Assembly: GCF_001598495.1 (NCBI RefSeq)
Contig: NZ_BCZB01000016.1
Span: forward strand, 19,156-83,155
Length of the DNA stretch: 64,000 nucleotides
Source of the DNA: Neokomagataea thailandica NBRC 106555
GTDB lineage: Bacteria > Pseudomonadota > Alphaproteobacteria > Acetobacterales > Acetobacteraceae
Reading direction: 5' to 3'
The position numbers and the translations under genes were made by a program. The notes beneath the pieces are model-generated. The model was not told where the DNA came from. It was given only the letters and a program-made list of their open reading frames with translations, and made no database searches. This document shows, piece by piece, positions 56,522 to 64,000 of this stretch; position 1 is the stretch's first letter, and each line of letters begins with the position of its first letter.

Positions 56522-57616
56522 ATGGGTTTCAATTGCGGCATTGTTGGCCTACCGAATGTTGGTAAGTCCACGTTGTTTAATGCTCTGACCGAGACGGCAG
56601 CAGCGCAAGCGGCGAATTACCCATTTTGTACGATTGAGCCAAATACGGGCCGTGTGGCAGTGCCGGATAAGCGTTTGGATGTGCTGACGCAAATTGGTGG
56701 GTCCCAACGTTCTATTCCGACCAGCCTTGAGTTTGTTGATATTGCTGGGCTGGTGCGTGGTGCATCACGTGGGGAAGGGCTGGGCAACCAGTTTTTGGCG
56801 AATATCCGTGAGACAGATGCTATTATCCATGTGTTGCGTTGTTTTGAAGATGACGACATCACGCATGTTGAAGGTGGCGTAGACCCCGTTCGTGATGCGG
56901 ATATTATTGAAACAGAATTGATGCTGGCAGATCTGGAGAGCTTGGAAAAGCGCCAGACAAATCTGCAAAAGCGTGCACGCGGTAATGACCGTGAAGCGCA
57001 GGCTCAACTGGAATTGATGGAGCCGCTGATTGCGGCGCTGCGTGATGGTCGCCCGGCACGTACGGCTGTGCCAGAAGGGCAAGAGAAAGAAGCAGCACGG
57101 CTTCAACTGTTGACGACGAAGCCAGTTCTTTACGTTTGTAACGTTGAAGAATCGTCTGCTTCTGAGGGTAATGAACATTCTGAATCTGTACGCAAGCGTG
57201 CGGAAGCAGAAGGTGCCGCGATTGTGATCGTGTCTGCGGCGATTGAAGCAGAGGTCAGCCAGTTACCGCAGGAAGATCGTGGTGATTTCCTTGAAGGTTT
57301 AGGCTTGAATGATAGTGGCTTGGATCGTGTCATTGCTGCGGGTTATCAGCTTTTAGGTTTGAAAACGTACTTCACGGTTGGCCCGAAAGAAGCGCGTGCA
57401 TGGACGATTACCGAAGGGACGCGTGCACCTCAGGCCGCTGCAGTCATTCATAATGACTTTGAGCGTGGCTTTATTGCTTGTGAAACTGTTGCATACGATG
57501 ATTACGTGACGTTCAAGGGTGAAGCTGGCGCCAAGGAAAACGGCAAGCTTCGCATTGAAGGTAAGGACTATATTGTGGAGGATGGTGATGTCTTGCTGTT
57601 CCGCTTCAATGTCTGA
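56522..57616 (+). CDS. ychF: redox-regulated ATPase/GTPase YchF
   Basis: The 364-residue OBG-family protein has the P-loop GLPNVGKSTLFNAL, FVDIAGLVRGASRGEGLGNQFLANIR and a C-terminal TGS domain. YchF binds ribosomes and hydrolyses ATP rather than GTP. The ATG at 56522 is the natural start; it overlaps proA by 8 bp at its 3' end. Confidence 0.96.
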   Translation: MGFNCGIVGLPNVGKSTLFNALTETAAAQAANYPFCTIEPNTGRVAVPDKRLDVLTQIGGSQRSIPTSLEFVDIAGLVRGASRGEGLGNQFLANIRETDAIIHVLRCFEDDDITHVEGGVDPVRDADIIETELMLADLESLEKRQTNLQKRARGNDREAQAQLELMEPLIAALRDGRPARTAVPEGQEKEAARLQLLTTKPVLYVCNVEESSASEGNEHSESVRKRAEAEGAAIVIVSAAIEAEVSQLPQEDRGDFLEGLGLNDSGLDRVIAAGYQLLGLKTYFTVGPKEARAWTITEGTRAPQAAAVIHNDFERGFIACETVAYDDYVTFKGEAGAKENGKLRIEGKDYIVEDGDVLLFRFNV

Positions 57617-58877
57617 CGCTGGGGATGATGCTTCTGTTGTTGTACAGGAGCTAACGACTCGGGCCCGTCGTGCGGCGCGTGCTTTGGCGCGAACGGATAC
57701 TGAAACTCGGAATCGGGCGTTGAAAGCGGCGGCGCGGGCTTTGCGTACACGTTCGGCCGAGATTGTTAGTGCGAATCAGCGTGATCTGGATGGGTTAAGT
57801 GTTGAACGGAATGCTGCATTTCGTGATCGTTTGACGCTTACGCCTGATCGTGTTGAGGCGATGGCTGTGGGGTTAGAACAGGTTGCGGCGTTGCCGGACC
57901 CTGTGGGGCGTGTTCTGCATGAGTGGACGCAGCCTAATGGCTTGAACATGCGGCGTGTGGCGGCTCCGATTGGGGTGATCGGCATGATTTACGAAAGTCG
58001 CCCTAATGTTGGGGCAGATGCCGCAGCCTTATGTATTAAATCGGGTAATGCTGTGGTGCTGCGCGGGGGCGGTGAAAGTCTGCACTCTGCGCGGGCCATT
58101 CAAGCCGCCGTTGAAGCGGGGTTGCAAGAGGCAGGGCTTGATCCGGCGTGTGTGCAGATTATGCCCAGTGCTGACCGTGCATTGGTTGGGGCGTTATTGC
58201 AGGCTTCAGGCGGGGTGGATTTGATTATCCCTCGTGGTGGTAAGTCTCTGGTCGAGCGTGTGCAGCGCGAGGCACGTGTGCCTGTGCTCGCTCATGCAGA
58301 GGGGCTGTGTCACACCTATATTCATGCGAGTGCGGATGTTCCAATGGCGCGTAAGGTGCTGTTGGATGCAAAATTGCGGCGCACGGGTATTTGTGGCGCT
58401 ACGGAAACGGTCTTGGTGGATGCTGCGATTGCGCCGCAGATTCTGCCGCTTTTAGTGGATGATTTATCGGCTAAGGGTTGTACGTTCCGGGCAGATGCGC
58501 GGGCTCGGGCTATTGTGCCGAGCTTGCCGGAAGCGACACCTGACGATTTCCATACAGAATGGCTGGATGCTGTTTTGTCCATCGCTGTTGTGGATGGTGT
58601 GGAAGAGGCGCTGGATCATATTGCGCGTTATGGTAGTAGCCATACGGAAGCGATTATTGCTGAAGACCCTGATGTGGCGGCTGTCTTCCTGAATGGGACA
58701 GAGAGTGCTGTGGTGATGTGGAATGCGTCAACGCAGTTCTGTGATGGTGGTGAATTTGGCTTTGGGGCTGAAATTGGCATTGCCACCGGGCGTATGCATG
58801 CGCGTGGCCCTGTCGGCCTCGAGCAACTGACGTGTTACCGTTACGAGGTGCGTGGCACCGGACAGGTGCGCGGCTGA
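57609..58877 (+). CDS. proA: gamma-glutamyl phosphate reductase
   Basis: The 422-residue enzyme has a catalytic Cys in TGICGATETVLVD and NAD-site elements (GVIGMIYESRPNVGADAAALCIKSGNAVVLRGGGE). It reduces gamma-glutamyl phosphate to the semialdehyde in proline synthesis; proC is elsewhere in the window. ATG 57609 overlaps the ychF stop; an in-frame ORF continues to 57519. It is followed by nadD, rsfS and rlmH in one run. Confidence 0.95.
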   Translation: MSDAGDDASVVVQELTTRARRAARALARTDTETRNRALKAAARALRTRSAEIVSANQRDLDGLSVERNAAFRDRLTLTPDRVEAMAVGLEQVAALPDPVGRVLHEWTQPNGLNMRRVAAPIGVIGMIYESRPNVGADAAALCIKSGNAVVLRGGGESLHSARAIQAAVEAGLQEAGLDPACVQIMPSADRALVGALLQASGGVDLIIPRGGKSLVERVQREARVPVLAHAEGLCHTYIHASADVPMARKVLLDAKLRRTGICGATETVLVDAAIAPQILPLLVDDLSAKGCTFRADARARAIVPSLPEATPDDFHTEWLDAVLSIAVVDGVEEALDHIARYGSSHTEAIIAEDPDVAAVFLNGTESAVVMWNASTQFCDGGEFGFGAEIGIATGRMHARGPVGLEQLTCYRYEVRGTGQVRG

Positions 58878-58915
58878 TTAGGCTTCCGAAATACGGTGAT
58901 GGTCGCCGGGTAAAA

Positions 58916-59497
58916 GTGGGTCTTTTGGGGGGCTCCTTTAACCCGGCGCATTATGGTCATATTGAAGTCGCGAAATGCGCGCTGGTAACATTGGGGCTGG
59001 ATGAAGTCTGGCTGATGGTGTCACCGGGGAATCCGTTGAAGTCCCGTGACGGAATGGCGTCTTTTTCTGCGCGTTTGGCCTCTGCACGGCGTTTGGCGGA
59101 TGGACGGCGGATTCGCGTGACGGATATCGAGTCCCGCTTAGGGCAGCGTTATACGTATCGGACCGTCGTGGAGTTGCAGCGTCGGTTTCCTCATATTTCG
59201 TTCGTGTGGGTTATGGGGGCAGATGGGCTGGCACAATTTCACCGTTGGCGAGATTGGCGGCGTTTAGCGCAGCGGATTCCGATAGCGGTTGTGCCGCGCC
59301 CTGGAAGTTTTGCTTCAGCATTGCATGGGCCGGCTGCCTCTGTTTTGAGGCGTGCACGAAAGCCAGTACGACAAGCAAAATTACTATCTCGGCCCAATGC
59401 GTGCGGTTGGTCGTTCCTTTCTGCGCCGCAGAACGATATATCAGCTACAGCATTGCGTGAATCTGGACAGGTCTGTCTGGATCCGGACGAGGAGTAA
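58916..59497 (+). CDS. nadD: nicotinate-nucleotide adenylyltransferase
   Basis: The 193-residue enzyme contains the nucleotidyltransferase motif GLLGGSFNPAHYGHIEVAKCAL and the ISATALRESG C-terminal signature. It adenylates nicotinate mononucleotide in NAD synthesis. GTG 58916 is taken as the start; a GTG at 58832 would overlap proA. The proA-nadD-rsfS-rlmH order is a known conserved neighbourhood. Confidence 0.93.
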   Translation: MGLLGGSFNPAHYGHIEVAKCALVTLGLDEVWLMVSPGNPLKSRDGMASFSARLASARRLADGRRIRVTDIESRLGQRYTYRTVVELQRRFPHISFVWVMGADGLAQFHRWRDWRRLAQRIPIAVVPRPGSFASALHGPAASVLRRARKPVRQAKLLSRPNACGWSFLSAPQNDISATALRESGQVCLDPDEE

Positions 59498-59646
59498 AAG
59501 TTATTACAACGCCATCAGAACACGACACCGACCTGAACGGAGCTACCCCAGAGAAGGCTTCTTCAGCACGTAAAAAAGCGGTTGCTGCGGGGCCGCAAAA
59601 AGATGTTCAGCGTGTTGAGGCTGTTGAGCCAGATACGCTAACGAAG

Positions 59647-60006
59647 ATGCTTGAGGTGATTATCGGCAGCCTTGAAGATGATAAAGCTGAAGATATTGTC
59701 ACGATTGATTTGACCGGCCGCGCAAACTTTGCGGACCGTATGGTCATTGCAACGGGCTTTGTTGACCGTCAGATCGCGTCAATGGCGCATCATATTGATA
59801 AAAAGCTGGCTGAAATCGGCTTTAAGCGCGTTTTGGTTGAAGGCGCGAATGGCAGTGACTGGGTGCTTTTGGATGCTGGTTACGTCGTCGTTCATCTCTT
59901 CAAGCCAGAAAGCCGTGAGATGTATGGTCTTGAGAAAATGTGGGGCGCTGACCTTGATGCCGTTGAGGCAGAATTGCCTGTAGGAAAGGACAGCGAGGCT
60001 TCTTAA
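59647..60006 (+). CDS. rsfS: ribosomal silencing factor RsfS
   Basis: The ATG-started form has 119 residues with the RsfS core [36 protein letters not shown] and [31 protein letters not shown]. It binds ribosomal protein L14 and blocks subunit joining when nutrients are low. In frame upstream, with no ATG/GTG/TTG, an ATT at 59503 lies 8 bp behind AGGAG and would add 48 residues (charged, disordered). That extension could be real and needs a proteomic test. Confidence 0.88.
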   Translation: MLEVIIGSLEDDKAEDIVTIDLTGRANFADRMVIATGFVDRQIASMAHHIDKKLAEIGFKRVLVEGANGSDWVLLDAGYVVVHLFKPESREMYGLEKMWGADLDAVEAELPVGKDSEAS

Positions 60007-60007
60007 A

Positions 60008-60466
60008 ATGAAGCTGGTTGCTGTTGGCCGATTAAAGGCTGGGCCGGAGTTGACGCTTTTTGAGCGTTATGCGGCTCGGTTGCGCCCTGCGATGAGTGTG
60101 CACGAAGTGCCTGCTGCGCGGGGATCTGTTGTAGAACAAAAGCGTAGAGAAGCTGCTGCGCTTTTGTCGGCTTGTCCGGATAACGCATTTGTTGTGGTGT
60201 TGGATGAGGGGGGGCGTGTGTATGACAGCCCTTCCTTTTCCCGTGCGATGACGAATTGGCAGGGAACAGGCCGACCAATTCATTTTTTGATTGGTGGCGC
60301 TGAAGGACTGGAGCGTAGCGTGTTAGAGCGCGCTGATGCTGTTATGTCTTTTGGTTCGATGACGTGGCCGCATATGTTGGTGCGGATTATGTTGGCGGAA
60401 CAAGTGTTCCGCGCTCAAGCGATTGCGACCAATCACCCTTACCATAAAAATAGCCGTCCCGATTAA
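60008..60466 (+). CDS. rlmH: 23S rRNA (pseudouridine1915-N3)-methyltransferase RlmH
   Basis: The 152-residue SPOUT methyltransferase has [54 protein letters not shown], the SAM-binding knot and the PYHK C-terminal end. It methylates pseudouridine 1915 of 23S rRNA. It follows rsfS without a gap, ending before a hairpin and the convergent CHAP gene. Confidence 0.96.
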   Translation: MKLVAVGRLKAGPELTLFERYAARLRPAMSVHEVPAARGSVVEQKRREAAALLSACPDNAFVVVLDEGGRVYDSPSFSRAMTNWQGTGRPIHFLIGGAEGLERSVLERADAVMSFGSMTWPHMLVRIMLAEQVFRAQAIATNHPYHKNSRPD

Positions 60467-60477
60467 TCGAGACGGCT
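60452..60477 (+). terminator. hairpin after rlmH
   Basis: AGCCGTC and GACGGCT form an extended imperfect stem around CCGATTAATCGA, beginning within the rlmH stop region. It ends the ychF-to-rlmH transcription unit. Confidence 0.65.
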
Positions 60478-60507
60478 TCGCTTTGTGCGTATTGAACGCA
60501 GATATTT

Positions 60508-61158
60508 TTAGCGGATCGAGCGGTTAGGCGCGTCGGCATCGATGGAATCACTCGGTGCTGATGCGACTTCTGTGCTGTGCGGCAGATGTGTTTCACGCGC
60601 CAGAGCAGGAACTTGATCCGGTGCTTGGTGCGGGTAGATGAAGCCGTAAGTTGGGTAAATGCTGCCGAGGCGGTCTTTATTGCCATTCAGAGCAACGCGC
60701 ACAGCGCTCCAGTCATTGCGCGGCGAAACATCTACAACGCGTACATGACGGGCAATACCGTTTGCTGCCCAGTGAGATTGGTCAATGAAAATTGTGCGGC
60801 TGTTTGCAATTTCGCGCACAACAGCGACGTGCCCGAGTGGCATGCGGCGGATGCCACGGAAATTGAGGACGGAACCAGAGGATGGAGCATGGCCGCGTTC
60901 ATAACGTCCTGCGGCGTTGTACCACCAATCCCGAGCATTACCGTGAAGTTTTACTTCAGATGCTGTTTTTGCAAAGGCGACGCACTGTAAAACATGGCTG
61001 CCACCACGGTGGTGCGCAAATGCAATGCGCGTGCCATGGGTATGATGGTGTGCGGCCGCACGGTGATGATGCGAGGTACGCGCCATCGCTTGTCCTGAGA
61101 GTGCTGCGAAAGCAGCAAACACGAATGCAGAGAGCAAGGTCTTGGGGCGGCGTAGCAT
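60508..61158 (-). CDS. CHAP-domain cell-wall amidase-like protein
   Basis: The 216-residue protein has an N-terminal signal segment, then a His-rich linker (TSHHHRAAAHHHTHG), then a CHAP domain with the catalytic Cys in HVLQCVAFAK and a conserved His further on (LGHVAVVREIANSRTIFIDQSH). CHAP enzymes cut peptidoglycan peptides. ATG 61158 is used; the frame extends to 61254. It is convergent with rlmH. Confidence 0.85.
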   Translation of the reverse strand: MLRRPKTLLSAFVFAAFAALSGQAMARTSHHHRAAAHHHTHGTRIAFAHHRGGSHVLQCVAFAKTASEVKLHGNARDWWYNAAGRYERGHAPSSGSVLNFRGIRRMPLGHVAVVREIANSRTIFIDQSHWAANGIARHVRVVDVSPRNDWSAVRVALNGNKDRLGSIYPTYGFIYPHQAPDQVPALARETHLPHSTEVASAPSDSIDADAPNRSIR

Positions 61159-61345
61159 CGTCGTCACGGATTCGTCGTCCTGATGGTAGCGTGTGGTGTT
61201 TAGGTGACAGGCAGGTAACAATCTGCTTGCAACTCTGGCAAGAGAATAATGCAAGGCAGAACGCTAAATTTTTCTTGTTTAAAAAAAATGTTTCAATTTG
61301 GCGTTCGTGCCTTGTTTTCACCTTATTTGTAGGGGTGAAAATTTT

Positions 61346-61696
61346 TTATTTTGTGGTCACCAACATCACTTCAACGAGCATGCGGGGGTCTGCGAGGATC
61401 GCTTGAACGCAGGCGCGTGCTGGAGCGAGGCCTTCTGGAAGCCAAGCGGACCATAATTCGTTGAATGCGGCGCGGTCATTAATGTCTTTAAGCCAAATTT
61501 GCGCTTGTAGTAGGCGGGTATTGTCGGTGCCATGCTCTTCTAGCAGGGCGTCGATTTGTTCGAAAATGTCTTTTGTCTGTCCAGCAACATCAAGGGAGAG
61601 ATCACGTGCGACAACGCCCTGTGTGAAGATGAAGCCATGATATTCAACGGCTTTAGACATCACGGGGTTTGGTTCTGTACGCAGGATGCGGCTCAT
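61346..61696 (-). CDS. ridA: RidA-family reactive imine/enamine deaminase
   Basis: The 116-residue trimeric enzyme has the RidA pattern VEYHGFIFTQGVVARDLSLDVAGQTKDIFEQIDALLEEHGT and CVQAILADPRMLVEVMLV. It removes 2-aminoacrylate and related damage products. ATG 61696 follows GGAG; the frame extends to 61759. It is divergent from the MBL hydrolase gene. Confidence 0.93.
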   Translation of the reverse strand: MSRILRTEPNPVMSKAVEYHGFIFTQGVVARDLSLDVAGQTKDIFEQIDALLEEHGTDNTRLLQAQIWLKDINDRAAFNELWSAWLPEGLAPARACVQAILADPRMLVEVMLVTTK

Positions 61697-61854
61697 AGCG
61701 CGGCTCCAGAAAAAGAGAAGAAGACGATGTACAATGAGGCTGTGGGCCTGACCGGTCAATCATACTTTATGCTATAAGGGTAGTCAGTCATGATCATGTG
61801 TGGGGCGCGGCCTTGTATGTGCTGTCTCTCATTGGTTCGGAAGGGAGCCTGAGT

Positions 61855-62502
61855 ATGGGCCACTTAAAATGCCGGCGGGTTCCTGTGACGCCATTGCGTC
61901 AGAACTGCATGGTTGTTTCAAATGAGACAGAGCGTGCTGTTGTGATTGATCCCGGTGGGGATGTGGCGGATATCCTCGTCGCTTTGGGAGATGTGCAGGT
62001 AGAGGCCATTTTATTGACGCATGGGCATTTGGATCATGCGGGTGGTGCGGATGAATTGCGGGCAGTTTTATCGGAGAAGCAGGGAGCGCGGGTGCCTGTA
62101 TTAGGGCCGGATAGGCGGGATGCTTTTTTGCTAGAGAGTATTTGTGATCAGGCGGCGGCTTTTGGTTTGCCGGGTATGCGTAATGTTGTGCCGGATCAGT
62201 TTTTAGAGCATGGCGCACAACTCTCTTTGTTGGGGAGCAGCTTTGACGTACGGCATGTGCCGGGTCATACGCCGGGACATGTTGTGTTCGTGAACGAAGA
62301 GCAAGGCTGCTCTTTTGTTGGTGATACGTTGTTCCGTCAGACGGTTGGGCGTACGGATTTTGCTTACGGTGATTCAGAGGGGCTTATAAACGCCATTCGC
62401 TCTGAACTGCTATCGTTACCGGGTGAGATGATCGTTTATTGTGGGCATGGTATGCCGACCACGATCGAGGAAGAGCGAAAGAATAATCCTTTCTTTCAAT
62501 AA
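61855..62502 (+). CDS. MBL-fold hydrolase
   Basis: The 215-residue enzyme has the metal ligands THGHLDHAGG, HTPGHVVFVN and CGHGMPTT of glyoxalase II-like hydrolases, but is small for GloB. Relatives annotated as YcbL cleave thioesters. Substrate unsettled. ATG 61855 is preceded by GGGAGC; the frame opens at 61798. It precedes a DUF192 gene and an epimerase gene in the same direction. Confidence 0.88.
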   Translation: MGHLKCRRVPVTPLRQNCMVVSNETERAVVIDPGGDVADILVALGDVQVEAILLTHGHLDHAGGADELRAVLSEKQGARVPVLGPDRRDAFLLESICDQAAAFGLPGMRNVVPDQFLEHGAQLSLLGSSFDVRHVPGHTPGHVVFVNEEQGCSFVGDTLFRQTVGRTDFAYGDSEGLINAIRSELLSLPGEMIVYCGHGMPTTIEEERKNNPFFQ

Positions 62503-62529
62503 TATGTTGGATTTACGGGGGCTTTAAGA

Positions 62530-63030
62530 ATGGCATTGTTAGTGCGTTTAGCGGCGGCAGCATGTTTTGCTGCGGGGGTGTTGTCTATTGGGACGGGAAT
62601 GGCAGAAGAGCCGATTACACGGGCGCAGCCTAAACTGCCGGTGCAGAATTTGACGATTACGTCTCAGGATGGGCAAGCGCATCTTTTCCATGTGGAAATG
62701 GCGTTTACACCGCGCCAACAAGAAATTGGTGAGATGTTCCGTACGCATTTGCCAGAGAGTGAAGGGATGTTGTTCGTCTGGCCGACCCCACAGAATTCTG
62801 ACATGTGGATGCGCAATACGTTGGTGCCTTTGGATATCGTGTTTATCGATCAAACACATCATATTCATGCGATTGCAGAAGATGCTGTCCCTTTGAGTGA
62901 AGCTATTTTGAGCAGCCAAGGTGCCGTGGCAAGCACGCTGGAACTGGCCGGTGGTGTAACGGCTAAGATGAATATACGCGTCGGTGACCTTGTGAGTGGT
63001 CCTGCGATAGAGGCTAAATCCCACCCGTGA
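62530..63030 (+). CDS. DUF192 protein, secreted
   Basis: The 166-residue protein has a signal peptide (about 1-25, ending GMA) and the DUF192 core FTPRQQEIGEMFRTHLPESEGMLFVWP, followed by MWMRNTLVPLDIVFID. The family is widespread and has no assigned reaction; the fold is compact beta-sheet. It overlaps the epimerase start by four bases. Confidence 0.88.
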   Translation: MALLVRLAAAACFAAGVLSIGTGMAEEPITRAQPKLPVQNLTITSQDGQAHLFHVEMAFTPRQQEIGEMFRTHLPESEGMLFVWPTPQNSDMWMRNTLVPLDIVFIDQTHHIHAIAEDAVPLSEAILSSQGAVASTLELAGGVTAKMNIRVGDLVSGPAIEAKSHP

Positions 63031-63992
63031 AGGTTCTTGTAACAGGTGTAGCGGGCTTTATTGGCTCTCACGTTGCTAAAGCGCTGCTGGATCGTGGCGA
63101 TGAGGTTGTGGGTGTTGATAGTTTGAATGCGTATTACGCCCCCGCTCTAAAGCAGGGGCGTCTGGCATGGCTGACAGAGCGCGCGGGCTTTCTTTTTGTA
63201 CAGGCCGATATCGCTCATCGTGAGGCGATGGACGCAGTGGTGAAGAATCACCCTGATATTAGCCATGTAGTGCATTTAGCTGCGCAAGCTGGCGTGCGTT
63301 ATTCTTTGGTTGATCCATATTCCTATGTTCATTCGAATATTATGGGGCATGTGGTTCTGTTGGAAGCGTGCCGTCAGCTGGATGGGTTGGAGCATTTTGT
63401 TTATGCGTCATCCTCATCTGTTTATGGACGCAATCGTTCCTTGCCCTTTGCTGAAACGGATGCCGTGGATGCGCCGGGATCTTTATATGCTGTTACAAAG
63501 CGGAGCGGTGAGTTAACGGCATCAGCTTATGCTTTTTTGCATGGCATACCGCAAACGGGGCTAAGGTTCTTTACGGTTTATGGTCCGTGGGGGCGACCCG
63601 ATATGGCATATTATGGGTTTGCCGATGCGATTATGAGTGGAAAGCCTGTTACATTATATGAAGGGCAGGATCTGTCGCGAGACTTCACCTATATAGATGA
63701 TATTGTTGAAGGTGTTCTGGTGATTATGGGATATCCGCCAGTTGCCGGTGATGCACGGATTTTAAACTTGGGTGGTGATCGCCCACAAAAAGTTACGCGT
63801 TTGATTGAGTTGTTAGAGCGGCATCTCGGTCGTAAGGCGGTGATTGAACGTTTGCCTCGGCCTTCGGCGGATATGGAAAAGACCTGGGCTTCATTGAGGG
63901 ACGTGCAGGAGTTATGTGGTTGGGAGCCTAAGGTTTCGTTGGAGCAAGGGGTTGAGGCTTTTGCAGATTGGTACCGTGAATATGAAAAGTGA
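63027..63992 (+). CDS. NAD-dependent sugar epimerase, UDP-glucuronate 4-epimerase type
   Basis: The 321-residue SDR-extended enzyme has VTGVAGFIGSHVAKALLDRG, SSSSVYG and YAVTKRSGE catalytic Tyr/Lys, and CGWEPKVSLEQGVEAFADWY at the end. It likely makes UDP-galacturonate from UDP-glucuronate for surface polysaccharides, though UDP-glucose/GlcNAc epimerases look similar. Its GTG overlaps DUF192 by four bases; the stop is eight bases before the window end. Confidence 0.9.
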   Translation: MKVLVTGVAGFIGSHVAKALLDRGDEVVGVDSLNAYYAPALKQGRLAWLTERAGFLFVQADIAHREAMDAVVKNHPDISHVVHLAAQAGVRYSLVDPYSYVHSNIMGHVVLLEACRQLDGLEHFVYASSSSVYGRNRSLPFAETDAVDAPGSLYAVTKRSGELTASAYAFLHGIPQTGLRFFTVYGPWGRPDMAYYGFADAIMSGKPVTLYEGQDLSRDFTYIDDIVEGVLVIMGYPPVAGDARILNLGGDRPQKVTRLIELLERHLGRKAVIERLPRPSADMEKTWASLRDVQELCGWEPKVSLEQGVEAFADWYREYEK

Positions 63993-64000
63993 TTTTTTCA

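Overview
The window looks like chromosome from an acetic acid bacterium (Alphaproteobacteria, Acetobacteraceae). The signs are a complete pqqABCDE cluster, an OprB-type sugar porin, a Hint-domain protein, HemJ-type haem synthesis, an NAD-type isocitrate dehydrogenase beside aconitase, and moderate GC. A Gluconobacter/Neokomagataea-like relative fits, but the genus is my inference.

Layout. 0-9.6 kb is almost all minus strand: the end of a secreted protein gene, the OprB porin, an MscS channel, tRNA-Glu, and a tight aminotransferase-hom-glpX-recJ operon, then a lipoprotein gene. 9.8-14.1 kb is plus strand: a ClpP paralogue, two tandem EExRH di-iron (ferritin-like) proteins, and xylulokinase. 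14.1-14.5 kb is a non-coding block with many GTAC tetranucleotides, DnaA-box-like sites and an AT-rich end, directly upstream of hemE. The G/C strand bias inverts here, so I read it as the chromosomal replication origin. 14.5-17.6 kb holds hemE, a HAD hydrolase, hemJ and a GT32-type glycosyltransferase. 17.6-25.5 kb has an SDR, a DedA protein, an S9 peptidase, a Hint protein, an aldo/keto reductase and a MATE exporter. 25.6-33 kb has flgE-flgK-flgL, htpG and a TPR-glycosyltransferase whose start site sits inside a very long RNA hairpin. 33-36.1 kb is pqqABCDE, which makes the PQQ cofactor of the periplasmic dehydrogenases.

36.3-45 kb carries an AI-2E-family permease, gmk, tRNA-Gln, a TetR/COQ9-like protein, proC, a YbjN protein, and an acn-icd TCA pair opposite a LysR regulator. 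46-49.3 kb holds a 43-residue membrane-peptide gene with its own terminator, hemH, a small secreted protein, a four-gene phage-lysis-like cassette, and tRNA-Pro. 49.3-64 kb holds etfBA plus ETF-ubiquinone oxidoreductase, trmB, metK, dapB, an azoreductase with a frameshifting 14-bp duplication, ychF, proA-nadD-rsfS-rlmH, a CHAP protein, RidA, an MBL hydrolase, a DUF192 protein and a sugar-nucleotide epimerase.

Three genes (DedA, trmB, rsfS) have conserved or plausible coding sequence upstream of the first ATG/GTG/TTG. I saw no CRISPR array, rRNA or intact insertion sequence. The strongest candidates for something undescribed are the GTAC-array origin, the tandem di-iron pair, and the start-site hairpin upstream of the TPR-glycosyltransferase.
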